Source: Symsagittifera roscoffensis (Eukaryota > Xenacoelomorpha > Acoela > Convolutidae). From it: 64,000 nt of DNA. The stretch covers positions 33,671,301 through 33,735,300 of the forward strand of contig NC_087066.1 of the NCBI RefSeq assembly GCF_963678635.1. Reading direction: 5' to 3'. The first letter of the stretch is position 1. The number at the start of each line of letters is the position of its first letter. Position numbers and translations under genes: made by a program. Of the stretch, positions 13,377 through 24,463 are shown piece by piece. The notes beneath the pieces were generated by a model. That model worked only from the letters and a program-made list of their open reading frames with translations. It ran no database searches and had not been told where the DNA came from.

Positions 13377-14390
13377 TACAGGTCAAAGGTCATAACTCAA
13401 CTAGCAACCTAGCTATAAATGCTAATAAATTGTCATCGCGATGCAACAAAAAGGGCACCAAACTAAAATAGACACAAATGAGGAAGTAACAAACTAAAAA
13501 CTTTCAGCCATATAGTGTGTAAGTTATGCGTAACAAAGAATTTGCGAGAGACATTGAGTTAGAAAGTTTCTGAAGTCGAGTTTTTATGATTGTAATGTTG
13601 TTTGAAACAAATTTTTTTTGTTTCCTTTGATGAATGAAAAACAAATCAAGTAAATTAAATTGTTACTAAACTAATGTCAAGGCACATTCTAACACACTGC
13701 AAACGCAGCCAGCTTCAAAAATGCCAAAAAATTAGCATTTAGATTTGCGAATTAGGTTGGAAAAAAAGTTTCTTTGCAGGGCATAGTTATTAAAATGGGA
13801 AAATACTAGGCAAAACTGCATGGAGACAATATTGAGCGGAAGTGTGGTATATAAGCTAGCCGAACTGTTGACCAGTTATGATATTAACTGACCAAAATTA
13901 GCGGGCCATTACATATTCGATATGTAGTAATTATTTAATTGTTACAGCAATCATGGAAACACCAATTCAAACGACGGAACTTTGGCTGGCTTACATACTC
14001 TGTGACGCGACTTACGCGTCCAATTTCATCGACATGAAGCACGCTATTATTCATCATGACCTATTATTTAACAAAGATGCATAGAATGAAAATAAAGGAA
14101 AATTTCTAATAAAAATGCGAGTTAACACCGGGGCGAAGGTGTGCTTCGCAAACACAAGCGAAAGAAATACAAAAAAGAGCTCTAAACAGGCAAAACAAAG
14201 TGAAATAAAGAAAGGATTAAAAATACACTTTGAGAAAAACAACATGTGAGATTAGGAGTATCAAGGGTTCGCATCTGCTCCAAGACAGCTTGCACTTTTT
14301 CTAAAACTCGCTGCTTAGCATTAGCAAATTGATAGAAACTGTAGCTGCTTTATTGGTGGCTAATTAAAATAAAACTTTTTCAATGTTCCG
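13377..14390. other. Intergenic, dispersed repeat motifs only
   Basis: No gene. 13741-13768 holds TTTGCGAATTAGGTTGGAAA, an end motif seen at many other sites. About 14128-14165 holds GGCGAAGGTGTGCTTCGC, a version of a small dispersed hairpin. Confidence 0.5.
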
Positions 14391-14460
14391 GATTTGAATC
14401 TGTGACCTGTCGGTTAGAAGGCTTGCGTCCTCACACCTGCGCAACGGTCGCTTTGAAGCC
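14390..14460 (-). other. tRNA-like fragment or SINE head
   Basis: Minus strand reads GACCGTTGCGCAGGTGTGAGG (box A-like) and, about 35 bases on, GATTCAAATCC (box B-like). Arms do not fold into a clean cloverleaf, so a tRNA-derived repeat is more likely than a tRNA gene. Confidence 0.35.
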
Positions 14461-14639
14461 AATGCTGGATCCACTTGTTTGAATATTTTTAAACATATAT
14501 TGTAACGATACGGAAACGCTTACCATTCAAAACAATGGACTTTACGCAAAAACCTAGTCACTTCTCTGCTGGATTAGCTTAAGTAAAGGATAACCGCTTA
14601 TTGAAGCGAAAAAACTATAACTCTCTTTCAACTGAAGTC

Positions 14640-15340
14640 TTCATTTCAGATTTGGCTGGGTAGTATTCGAAAAAATTGAAAAACGTACCAAAACCGAACA
14701 AAAATTCAAAAATTTGACTTTTCCTAAATTCACAAACTTTTTTCTGGTAAAGCATGGTAATAGCCTCTCTTATGCAGGGAAGATTTCTACTCGCTGATTT
14801 ATAAATGAAACCCTTGATAACAGATTTAGCTAGTACTTACGAGAATAGTGCTGAAATTTCTAAAGAAAAATGTTAAAGTTTCAAAAGATGGATGTTTTCG
14901 AAGACCATATTAGCTCTTCTACTAATAAAAAGGGTGAAACAGACTGCACAGGGAAAATTAAAGCACCATATTAGTTTGAATGAGCTATCAACCCAGTATC
15001 AGCGGGTTAGTTTTTGAAAAAAAATGTTTCCAAAATATGGTCAAAAATTCAAAAATTACTCATTTTCCAAGGCCATGTATCTTTTTTCAAATCGCAGGGC
15101 ATAGCCGCTTGCGCACGGAAAATTCGCATGACTGATTGCGTTTTTTTTGGTTAAACTCCTAATCTTCAATTTAGCAGGGTAATGAGAAAAGTCAAAAAAT
15201 TTTTTAAAAAAATTAATTATATTTTAAAGTCAAAAATGTGCTTGTTTGAGGCCATACCGATTTTTCGGCCGAAATCAAGGAATAGCCGCTTGGGAAAGAG
15301 AGATCCCCATAATTTGTTTTTTTTAAATTTGAAATCCTCA
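14640..15340. repeat. Diverged copies of the 175-bp repeat family
   Basis: Degenerate units with GGCTGGGTAGTATTCGAAAA, GACTTTTCCTAA and AATAGCCGCTTG, matching the blocks of the clean array at 57780-58500. Confidence 0.55.
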
Positions 15341-15754
15341 TCTCAAATTTTTGCAATTAATATTTGAGAAAATAAAAAAATTCGGAAACAATTTGGTCAA
15401 AACGCCCTCTACTGAAATATTCAAAGGCCGTAGAATGTGTAGTAAAACGAAAAAAGACAAGCGAAATATACAACATAGAAGAGTAGCCCGATTCTTCATT
15501 GTTGCGTTTTTTGAAAATAGCTACAGCAGTTTTTGGGAAAAATTGAAACTGCAAAAAAGCAAAAACTTTCGAAGCGTCCCAAAAAAAACCCTGACGTTTT
15601 CATCCTACCAATTTTTTTTTCAAACAGGACCTAACAATAGCCAAAAACAAAGCAGCAACATAGGCTTAAAAAAGATTAAAAAGAAATATACTAAAAGTGC
15701 CACCAAATAAGCATTTTTATTTGCGACTTAGGTTGGAAAAAAATTCTTAGTAAC

Positions 15755-16045
15755 TGTGGTACTGTGTAGTACTGCTGCCACAGTAACCTTGTAAAGTTAG
15801 GTTATTATTACTTGTTATGTATTGATATTATATATTCAAGGCCAATTCTAGCAGGCCTACCTAAACGGTCACTTGACTGTTGACTTAGCTGTCAGAGAGT
15901 GAACAACTAGACCTCTGCATAAAAGACTAACAGCAATGAGTTAAACTTAAAGATGTAAATTTTTCTGTTTTCATTTACTTATCAAGGAAAAAGTATTAGT
16001 TATCACAGTAATAATACACTACGCTTCACTTGTGTAAACACATCA
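15755..16045 (+). repeat. Solo-LTR-like copy in unit 1
   Basis: Same sequence as the gypsy LTR at 26255 but preceded by TTCTTAGTAAC instead of the element's purine tract, with no internal region beside it. Consistent with a solo LTR left by LTR-LTR recombination and later duplicated. Confidence 0.65.
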
Positions 16046-16326
16046 ATTAAGTTTTCTAACACTAAATTCGCTCATTTTGCATGATTATTGAGCTCAAAAA
16101 AATTCCGCTTTGAGCCGCCAAAAAGGTCGCTTTGTGAACTATCGTTTTGTACACAAGCGTAAATATAGCCCGCCAGAAGAGTTGGGCAAGTGTGAAAAAC
16201 ACTTGAAAGATTTCAGTCCTTGGAAAAACTTGAATTTCTATTTAACATTTATACACATTTACATCAGGCATAAACTTGAACAAAATTAAACACATACTGA
16301 AATAAACCTTGAGTAATTGTCTCATT

Positions 16327-17296
16327 TCAGTTATTGAGAAGACTCATCAAGACGTTACAGTGGCTAGAGATCTGAACAGGAAGTGGCTTTGCTGTAGTTA
16401 GAGCTGAATGGGGAATTATGTGGCCTAAGCTAGTCGCAATTTTAACCGCATTCTGGCCGCCAACAGAGGTCAAAGGTCTGCTCGTGTCTATTCTTGCGCT
16501 TCCCAGGCTACTCGGATCTCGTGTGAAGGCACTTTGGACGCGCGAAGAAGGATTACGATCTGTAGTTAAGGAATTTTTGGATGACAGTCGAGCTCGCTTT
16601 TCCTCTGTTGTCACTTCATGCTGCAGTTTTTTGAGCTTTGATTTGAAATCATTTTTTTTTCATTTCCTGAAATATACGAAAGATTAAACTCTACATCTAC
16701 TATTCGTCAATACTCATTCTGGGCGAAAATGAAATATGGCGTGAAACTACTAGTTAAGTTGGCTTTGACCTCGAGTAAAGACTGTTGGGAGGACATTATC
16801 CTTAAAGCAGTCAAAGAGCTCTCTCGGACAGCAAAGTTTGCATCAGAAACACTAGCTTCAATCAACCTAAAAAACATCAATAACTTCAAGCATAAATTTT
16901 CAAGCAACCATTTGAACTATCTATTCTTTTGATAATTGTATTAATTCGTCTTACAGTGAGATTGCATTGCTTTTCAGCATGTGATTGGCCAGCACTCCAG
17001 AATGACGACAGAGATTGCCCAGAGCGGCTGAAACGAATGACCAAAGTGAAAAATGATCGCACTTCAATACGTAAATATGTTGACATTATTGGTAAAGAGG
17101 AAAAACAAAAAGTAGGTTTGCCGGTATATATTCGATGTAACTGTAGCCATGTGTTTGGATAATTACCTGCTGCACTGATGCGTGTTTTGGCGAAGGTGTC
17201 CTTAAGCAGATTAACTAGATGGGGAATTGCACACGATACTAGGCCATACAGTTCCTGAGTGTGGAACACTGCGTTACCAGTCACATATACTGCACT
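16327..17296 (-). pseudogene. STK36: STK36 3'-end duplicate, copy A (four exons, decayed)
   Basis: Third copy, exons 19-22 only: 17167-17296, 16955-17027, 16770-16866 and 16327-16666. The donor after the exon-21 copy reads GTCAAA where copies B and C read GTAAAA. The terminal exon has nine T in the plus-strand run at 16652-16660 instead of eight, shifting the frame so that a TGA follows about five codons in. With no exons 16-18 beside it, this copy is a pseudogene fragment. Confidence 0.85.
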
Positions 17297-17737
17297 CTAC
17301 ACAAAACATTGCCAATCGAAAGAGTAATGAACGCAAGTTCGAAAGAGTAATGCCGGTAAAAAATTCGGAAACAATTTGGTCAAAACGCCCTCTACTGAAA
17401 TATTCAAAGGCCGTAGAATGTGTAGTAAAACGAAAAAAGACAAGCGAAATATACAACATAGAAGAGCAGCCCGATTCTTCATTGTTGCGTTTTTTGAAAA
17501 TTGCTACAGCATTTTTTGGGAAAAATTGAAACTGCAAAAAAGCAAAAACTTTCGAAGCGTCCCAAAAAAAACCCTGACGTTTTCATCCTACCAATTTTTT
17601 TTTCAAACAGGACCTAACAATAGCCAAAAACAAAGCAGCAACATAGGCTTAAAAGTGATTAAAAAGAAATATACTAAAAGTGCCACCAAATAAGCATTTT
17701 TATTTGCGACCTAGGTTGGAAAAAAATTCTTAGTAAC

Positions 17738-18030
17738 TGTGGTACTGTGTAGTACTGCTGCCACAGTAACCTTGGAAAGTTAGGTTATTATTACTTGTTA
17801 TGTATTGATATTATATATTCAAGGCCAATTCTAGCAGGCCTACCTAAACGGTCACTTGACTGTTGACTTAGCTGTCAGAGAGTGAACAACTAGACCTCTG
17901 CATAAAAGACTAACAGCAATGAGTTAAACTTAAAGATGTAAATTTTTCTGTTTTCATTTACTTATCAAGGAAAAAGTATTAGTTATTACAGTAATAATAC
18001 ACTACGCTTCACTTGTGTAAACACCTCAAT
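17738..18030 (+). repeat. Solo-LTR-like copy in unit 2
   Basis: Identical arrangement to 15755-16045: flank ...TTAGTAAC, then TGTGGTACTG. Lies between the duplication junction and STK36 copy B. Confidence 0.65.
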
Positions 18031-18307
18031 TAAGTTTTCTAACTAAATTCGCTCATTTTGCATGATTATTGAGCTCAAAAAAATTCCGCTTTGAGCCGCC
18101 AAAAAGGTCGCTTTGTGAACTATCGTTTTGTACACAAGCGTAAATATAGCCCGCCAGAAGAGTTGGGCAAGTGTGAAAAACACTTGAAAGATTTCAGTCC
18201 TTGGAAAAACTTGAATTTCTATTTAACATTTATACACATTTACATCAGGCATAAACTTGAACAAAATTAAACACATACTGAAATAAACCTAGAGTAATTG
18301 TCTCATT

Positions 18308-21045
18308 TCAGTTATTGAGAAGACTCATCAAGACGTTACAGTGGCTAGATATCTGAACAGGAAGTGGCTTTGCTGTAGTTGGAGCTGAATAGGGAATTAT
18401 ATGGCCTAAGCTAGTCGCAATTTTAACCGCATTCTGGTCGCCAACAGAGGTCAAAGGTCTGCTCGTGTCTATTCTTGCGCTTCCCAGGCTACTCGGATCT
18501 CGTGTGAAGGCACTTTGGACGCGCGAAGAAGGATTACGATCTGTAGTTAAGGAATTTTTGGATGACAGTCGAGCTCGCTTTTCCTCTGTTGTCACTTCAT
18601 GCTGCAGTTTTTTGAGCTTTGATTTGAAATCATTTTTTTTCATTTCCTGAAATATACGAAAGATTAAACTCTACATCTACTATTCGTCAATACTCAAACT
18701 GGGCGAAAATGAAATATGGCGTGAAACTACTAGTTAAGTTGGCTTTTACCTCGAGTAAAGACTGTTGGGAGGACATTATCCTTAAAGCAGTCAAAGAGCT
18801 CTCTCGGACAGCAAAGTTTGCATCAGAAACACTAGCTTCAATCAACCTAAAAAGCATCAATAACTTCAAGCATAAATTTTCAAGCAACCATTTGAACTAT
18901 CTATTCTTTTGATAATTGTATTAATTTGTCTTACAATGAGATTGCATTGCTTTTCAGCATGTGATTGGCCAGCACTCCAGAATGACGACAGAGATTGCCC
19001 AGAGCGGCTGAAACGAATGACCAAAGTGAAAAATGATCGCACTTCAATACGTAAAAATGTTGACATTATTGGTAAAGAGGAAAAACAAAAAGTAGGTTTG
19101 CCGGTATATATTCGATGTAACTGTAGCCATGTGTTTGGATAATTACCTGCTGCACTGATGCGTGTTTTGGCGAAGGTGTCCTTAAGCAAATTAACTAGAT
19201 GGGGAATTGCACACGATACTAGGCCATACAGTTCCTGAGTGTGGAACACTGCGTTACCAGTCACATATACTGCACTCTACACAAAACATTGCCAATCGAA
19301 AGAGTAATGAACGCAAGTAAACAAAAAAAAACATTTGACTTTCTTGAAAAAATCAAATTTCAAAAAAAAGATGCCCTTCAAGCTCTTTGAAATTCTAAAA
19401 CAATTTATGATTGGCGCTTTTTTGATAACATCAACCCAACTTGAGAAAACTGGATCAATAGGTAAAGTTTTATTCCGCTGGGAAATCTTTAAACTAAATT
19501 CCATATTCGAAACTAGCAATCGTTCACGTTTTTTGCGCCATTTACACGTTCGTATTTGGAGAGTGCTCTTTACGTCACTTTCAGCAGACGAGTTTCAATT
19601 GAACTAAAAAAAACCACTATAACTAAGTGCATCAAGATTTTAAGACTGTTTCCTGAAAAAAAAATTCTGCAAGACCTATATAAGAGTCTTCACTACGTTT
19701 ACTCTTAAGCAGACAACAATTAGTTCAACTACAAACTTGTGCTCATAGAAGAATATTTGTGGTTATTAGTAACTAGCGCACACTTTCTAAGCGTTTGTGA
19801 AATAAAGCCGCTTCCGAATCGTTTTTAAGATGCATTTTTTTCGCATTTCTACTACAAATGGCAGAGCATATACTTTTTGGGGATCTACTTAACAATCTTC
19901 CCCTTATGTTATCTACTAAAAAGTTTCCACCCCTATCAATAAAAGCAGTAAATCAGCACTATTTAAATTTCGAACTTTGCTGCATTGATTTGGTCAAAAA
20001 ACCGCTGATTTAATCTACTTATCAATCTCCATCCCTTTCTTGAAGAGGGGTGGAGATTGATAAGTAGATGCCACTCTGGAAAATCATGAAAACCCCGCTG
20101 CTTTTGGGAAATGGCTCTAGCATATAGAACAGGGTTATATGGGTTTGAAATAACAGCAATGGGTGCCTACTTTTCTGACATTTGAGTCCTCGTTCTGAAG
20201 ACAGCGCACTATGCTATCCAACAGAGGAGGGTGTTTCTTCAGCACTAAAGAGAAGTCACTCTTGTACTTCATCATGTTGCCCAATAAGGCACAAGATCTG
20301 GAGGCCAAGACCACATTCAGATCATCGCGAACCATCAACTCTTTCAGTGTGTGGTAGTCGCCTAAAAAGAGTACGAGGATAGATCTCCACTGAAAAACTT
20401 CAACAAATCAACAAAAAACGTTCATGACAGAAATAGGTGTGAAAAAAGAAAAATCAAAAAGGGCAATCCCATTTTCTGTACCTTTGGGACCCTGGATGAT
20501 TTTGTTTGTGAAGTCGATGTAGCTGTTTGCAGATGATCGAGTATTATGAGCCAGTATGGTCAAAATATCAGCAGAGATTTGTTCATTACTCAACACCAGT
20601 GCATTTTTCACTCCATTCCCTTCATCGGGCACATCATTGGCATCCGGGTCTGGAGTTGCATTGGAACTGGTGGTCAGACAAGCTCCCAGACAAGATTGCA
20701 AAAATAATTCCAGCTAAAAACGAAAATTTTTAAATACAGTTACCCGTCGCTAGATTATTGCGCTATTTAATTGCCCTCTTTGTTAAGTAGTTGTAACCCA
20801 AATAATTAGCTAACCAATGCACAGAAAGTGACTCGTTGATACAGTCATGATGAGTTCACTTTTTCATGGCCGCTCAACTAACCTCAGAGTTAGCTGCGAT
20901 AGTGGCGACGAACTTCTCCAGAAAGAACTCATCTGTGAGCACCAGCTGAGATAGTAAGCCAACGGGTATCTCGAGATCCTCGTCGTTCAGAGTTTGAGTC
21001 ATGCAGTGAATCAATGACCCAAAGAAATCATGGCTAGCCGCAATT
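18308..21045 (-). CDS. STK36: STK36 3'-end duplicate, copy B (seven exons, all open)
   Basis: Second copy of exons 16-22: 20883-21045, 20482-20713, 20171-20361, 19147-19276, 18935-19007, 18750-18846 and 18308-18646, with introns retained. All seven exons keep open frames, splice sites and the stop. Differences from copy C are few: silent changes in the exon corresponding to 19, and replacements in the exon-17 copy (for example SADILTILAHN versus [11 protein letters not shown]). No copy of exon 15 or anything upstream lies beside it, so it is not a complete gene. Transcripts could reach it only by splicing from exon 15 past copy C, or from an unknown promoter. Either an alternative 3' end or a young unexpressed duplicate. 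Confidence 0.8.
19285..19725 (+). repeat. 450-bp interspersed repeat, copy 1
   Basis: Begins GCCAATCGAAAGAGTAATGA; continues GATGCCCTTCAAGCTCTTTG and CCGCTGGGAAATC; ends near CCTATATAAGAGTCTTCACT. Same family and orientation at 21148, 27800, 29663, 31300 and 55934. Its left edge coincides with the end of the 1.98-kb duplication. Confidence 0.8.
20013..20069. repeat. Intronic hairpin, 19-bp arms (copy B)
   Basis: ATCTACTTATCAATCTCCA at 20013-20031 and its exact reverse complement at 20051-20069, with a pyrimidine/purine loop that could extend the stem. Lies between the copies of exons 18 and 19. Confidence 0.9.
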
Positions 21046-21147
21046 CTAAAAAATTGGAAGTCAGATTCTAGCACTCGAATTGAAAGAGATGGATGGCTAC
21101 AGACATATAAGTCATTGTCTACGTCAGTGTTTTTTTTTCGTCAAAAC

Positions 21148-21600
21148 ATAGCCAACTGACAGTTGGAAAAGAGAAATGAACGCAAGGAAACAGAAAAAAA
21201 ACTTGTTTTTCAAAATCTTCAACTTTTGAAATTCAAAGAAAAACCAATAGATGGCCTTAAAGCTCTTTCAATTTGTAGAACAATTTAGTATGGACACTTT
21301 TTTTGTTAAAATTAACCCATTTTGAGAAAAATGGATCAATACGAAAAACGTTTTTTCGCTGGGAAATCTTATAAGTAATTTCCATTTTCGAAATCAGAAG
21401 TCGATCACATTTTTCGTGACCTTTACACTTTTGCTGTTCGATAGTGAGCTTTGACTTCCTTTTAACAAAAGAAATTTTTTGAGCTGAAAAAGGAATCACA
21501 AGTCAAACCGCGAACAATCAAAATTGAACCTCAAAAAAAATCACCAAGACCTACATGAGAGTACTCATTACGTTCATTACTCCAAAAAAAACAGAGAAAA
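21148..21600 (+). repeat. 450-bp interspersed repeat, copy 2
   Basis: Starts with a small palindrome CCAACTGACAGTTGG, contains GATGGCCTTAAAGCTCTTTC, and ends at the junction with the gypsy gag. The 8.5-kb-spaced duplication breaks exactly here. Confidence 0.85.
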
Positions 21601-21601
21601 A

Positions 21602-22580
21602 GTCACGGTCAAGGAAAAAGTGAATCCCGAAGTATTACTAGAGGACCTGAAACAAGTCTTGGAAGAGCCGCTCTCACGACTGGAGACACCGAGGGATCAC
21701 GAAGATGCACAGGCAGTCACAGATAGAGAAGCTAGAGACAGATTAGCGCGAGACAGAGTCTTGCTAGAAAATGAAGAACGAAGAATAAGAGGACCTAAAG
21801 TCGGTCACAATGCCTACTATCATGAGGTGCAGAAAAGAGTGGCCTCTAGATTATTCTTAGCATTGGGTACAGAAGAAAAATATGCAAAAGAACCCACATA
21901 CAGAAGTTTCAAAATTAGAATTTAGTGAAATGGTTGAATTAGCAAAGATATCATTTGAGAAAACACAGTGTCACGTATGAACGTTATAAGCTGTTCAACA
22001 GATCGCAGGAGGCAGGAGAAACATTGGAGGCATTTCATGCAGCACTAACTGCGCAGGCAGCCAGAGCGGAATTAGGGACACTCGAAAACGAATTAGGCTC
22101 GAAAAAAGTCGGACACTCGAAAACAGTCGGAGTCAACCGAGGGAACAGTACAAGAGAGGAGTAAATGACAGGAAAGATGGAAGGAATTATACAGAAATAA
22201 AACCTTGTAGTAGATGCGGTCGACCATTTGGAGAAAGCCTTTTGTAAAAATTTCCGGCCATGGGCAAGACATGTAAAACCTGTTCCAAACCGAATCACTT
22301 AGCAAAAATGTGCAGGTCACAACAAGTGAATGAGATTGCTGAAAAAACGTCCAGCTCAGATGAGGAGTGTAATTTGATCCAGTCTTTTGACTCATGCGAC
22401 GAGTTTGAAATCATGTCGTTCGAACAGAACACCACATCAATCGAGGAAGTAGATGAATATATAAAGAAGCAATTGAAACAAAAAGCAGTTGTCGGGGCAG
22501 GAAGTAAAGATATACAGAAAGTCGAGATACGCAGGAGTCCCCGATCGCAACAAATAAAACCGTTAAACGCATTAGTCTGA
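21602..22580 (+). pseudogene. gypsy-type gag with CCHC zinc knuckle
   Basis: Charged coiled region (21600-21800), then RLFLALGTEEKYAKE and, after a frame break near 21925, TYERYKLFNRSQEAGETLEA, typical of retrotransposon capsid. A CCHC knuckle CKTCSKPNHLAKMC is at about 22272-22313, with a possible degenerate one just upstream. The tail is S/E-rich. At least two frame breaks. Confidence 0.75.
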
Positions 22581-22601
22581 ATTGACCATTAGATCATCAA
22601 C

Positions 22602-22988
22602 ATGACCAACGACACGGGTAGCCCAGTATCGTTCTTAAATTGGACGACGGCGAAACAAATACTTGAGTCTTCAAAGAAAACGAAGTTTATCCCGCGTGAA
22701 AGTCTCAGTTTGTCAGCACAATTTGTAGACTACAATAAACAACCGATTACTATTTTGGGGGCAATCACCACAAATTTTCGTTCAGCAGGATGGGAAGTGG
22801 TAGGAGCATCAGTTCTAATCACAAAGCGACGCACACGGTGCATATTGGGACTGGACTTACAGAGAAAAGTGGGGATACATACTACTCAAAAGCTGGCATC
22901 GAAAGCTAAAACGAGGTTTGACGTGCTACTGTGCGCGCAGTCAGAAGGTTGGAAACAAAAACTTTACTTAATAAAAAAATCTTTTTGA
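22602..22988 (+). pseudogene. gypsy-type aspartic protease
   Basis: Contains the D-T-G catalytic triplet (NDTGSPVSFLN) and, near the end, ILGLDLQRKVGI, the second conserved block of retropepsins. About 128 residues open, without an in-frame join to RT. Maturation protease of the element. Confidence 0.8.
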
Positions 22989-23018
22989 TCGTCAGGGTTG
23001 CTCGAAAAATCATAAAGT

Positions 23019-23821
23019 TCAAATAGCCACTCTGCCCACTCCAAGAGAAGGGGAGACGGATACCAATCCACATTCAAGAAAAGGTACATGTGGAAATGAA
23101 TAAACTTTTGAAAGAAGGACATAAAGACGACTGGAAAAATGTACTAGCGACTGTTTTATAGCACCAATTGTAATCACAGTAAAAAAAAGATGATTCCATA
23201 AAACTAGCGTTGGACGCAAAACCCATAAATAGGCAATTGTTCAAAAAGAAATATCAAATGTTAACGAATTATTGGACGGGGTTAGCTAAATAGTTACAGC
23301 AAACACAAAGGGTATTTTGTAAATTGACTGCGGAAACAGCAAAACGATGCAATTTCAAAATCATAGGAGGACAGACAACTGGCACGTACTTGTTCCTTAC
23401 CGGATTTTACGGACTTGCTGACATGCCAGCAGAGTTCCAAAAAGCGATGGATCGAACTATAAATCATGCGAAAAACACGTTCTGTTTTCTCGACGACATT
23501 CTTATTGTGTCGAAAGGCAGTGAACAAGAACACGAAAAATTGGTACTGAACGTTCTGGAAAAATTGGAAGAAAATTTAGCACTGAAACTCTCAAAATGCG
23601 AATTTTTTCAGACAGAGGTAAATTGGTTAGGGCATAAACTATCGCCAGAGGGTATTACACCGAAAATTACAAAAACGGTGGCGATATTGCAGCTACGGCC
23701 ACCGAAATTACTAAAACAACTCAGGTTCTTTATGGGCAGCATAAAACATCGGGCAAAATTCATTCCAAATGCGGCTAGTCTAACAGAAAAACTTAAGACC
23801 CCTTTTGAGAGAAGAAAATGA
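23019..23821 (+). pseudogene. gypsy-type reverse transcriptase
   Basis: The first third is frame-shifted. The open part (23324-23821) reads NFKIIGGQTTGTYLFLTGFY, GLADMPAEFQKAMD and CFLDDILIVSKG, where F-L-D-D replaces the usual Y-[VI]-D-D catalytic box, followed by KLSKCEFFQTEVNWLGHKLS, the thumb of Ty3/gypsy RTs. Confidence 0.88.
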
Positions 23822-23899
23822 GAAAAGGAAGCTTAATAGCGTCAAAATTTAAGTTTAAAAACTCGAATGGGGGGAAGAACATTCAGAAATATTTGAATC

Positions 23900-24463
23900 A
23901 ATAAAATGGGCAGTAGCAAATATCACAAAAATACAGGACTATAATTCGGTGAAGGATGCCCGAGTAAAATGTGACGCTAATCATAGTGGACTAGGCGCAA
24001 AAAGAGCCGAAGGGGATTGGGTACCAATTGCGTTCGCGTCAAGATATTTCAACTTACAAGAAAAGAAATACTCGACAAATGAGCTAGAACTGCTAGCAGT
24101 AGTATGGTCTGTTGACCGATTTAAACACTATCTGTTAGAGAAAAAATTCGTGATAGCCACAGATCATAAAGCCCTAACTTCGAAAATAGATCAAATAAAA
24201 CCTATCAATCCCGATTGACTAGATGGGTAGATAGATTACTGCCATATCAATTCAAGGTTTTTCATATACCGGGGAAAGATATGGGCATAGTTGACTATCT
24301 TTCTAGAGAACCAAATGGCGAACTGTGGCCAGAGTCGGAATTTGATGAAAAATTTGTAGTAACTTCCATACAAAATTTTCGAAAAAGCTCTCGACTGTTT
24401 GAGCAGTCGATTCAAAGATCACGACGGGCTCGGCCGGAACGAAAATATTCTAGAACAGTCTAA
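23900..24463 (+). pseudogene. gypsy-type RNase H and connection region
   Basis: VKCDANHSGLGA, then YSTNELELLAVVWSVDRF and IATDHKAL, the standard RNase H blocks of Ty3/gypsy pol. A one-base shift near 24215 breaks the frame before RWVDRLLPYQFKVFHIPGK and DYLSREP. 24475-25260 continues as a charged, low-homology stretch that I cannot assign. Confidence 0.85.

Larger units (their letters stand above)
15376..19318. repeat. Tandem duplication, about 1.98 kb x 2, carrying LTR and STK36 3' exons
   Basis: Unit 1 (about 15376-17338) and unit 2 (about 17359-19318) are nearly identical. Each runs from a stretch containing TTCGGAAACAATTTGG, through an LTR-like sequence starting TGTGGTACTG, to STK36 exons 22-19. 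The 20-base junction between units carries a 13-base direct repeat (CGAAAGAGTAATG at 17317-17329 and 17340-17352). After 19318 unit 2 continues into sequence shared with copy C; unit 1 does not. Confidence 0.9.
17738..21600. repeat. Left block of 8.5-kb-spaced duplication (copy B block)
   Basis: 3.86 kb almost identical to 26255-30116, at an offset close to 8515 bp. It holds the LTR-like sequence, STK36 copy B exons, their introns and two copies of the 450-bp interspersed repeat. It ends abruptly at 21600, where the sequence passes into the gag of a gypsy-type element; the right block instead continues into unique intron sequence. Confidence 0.92.
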
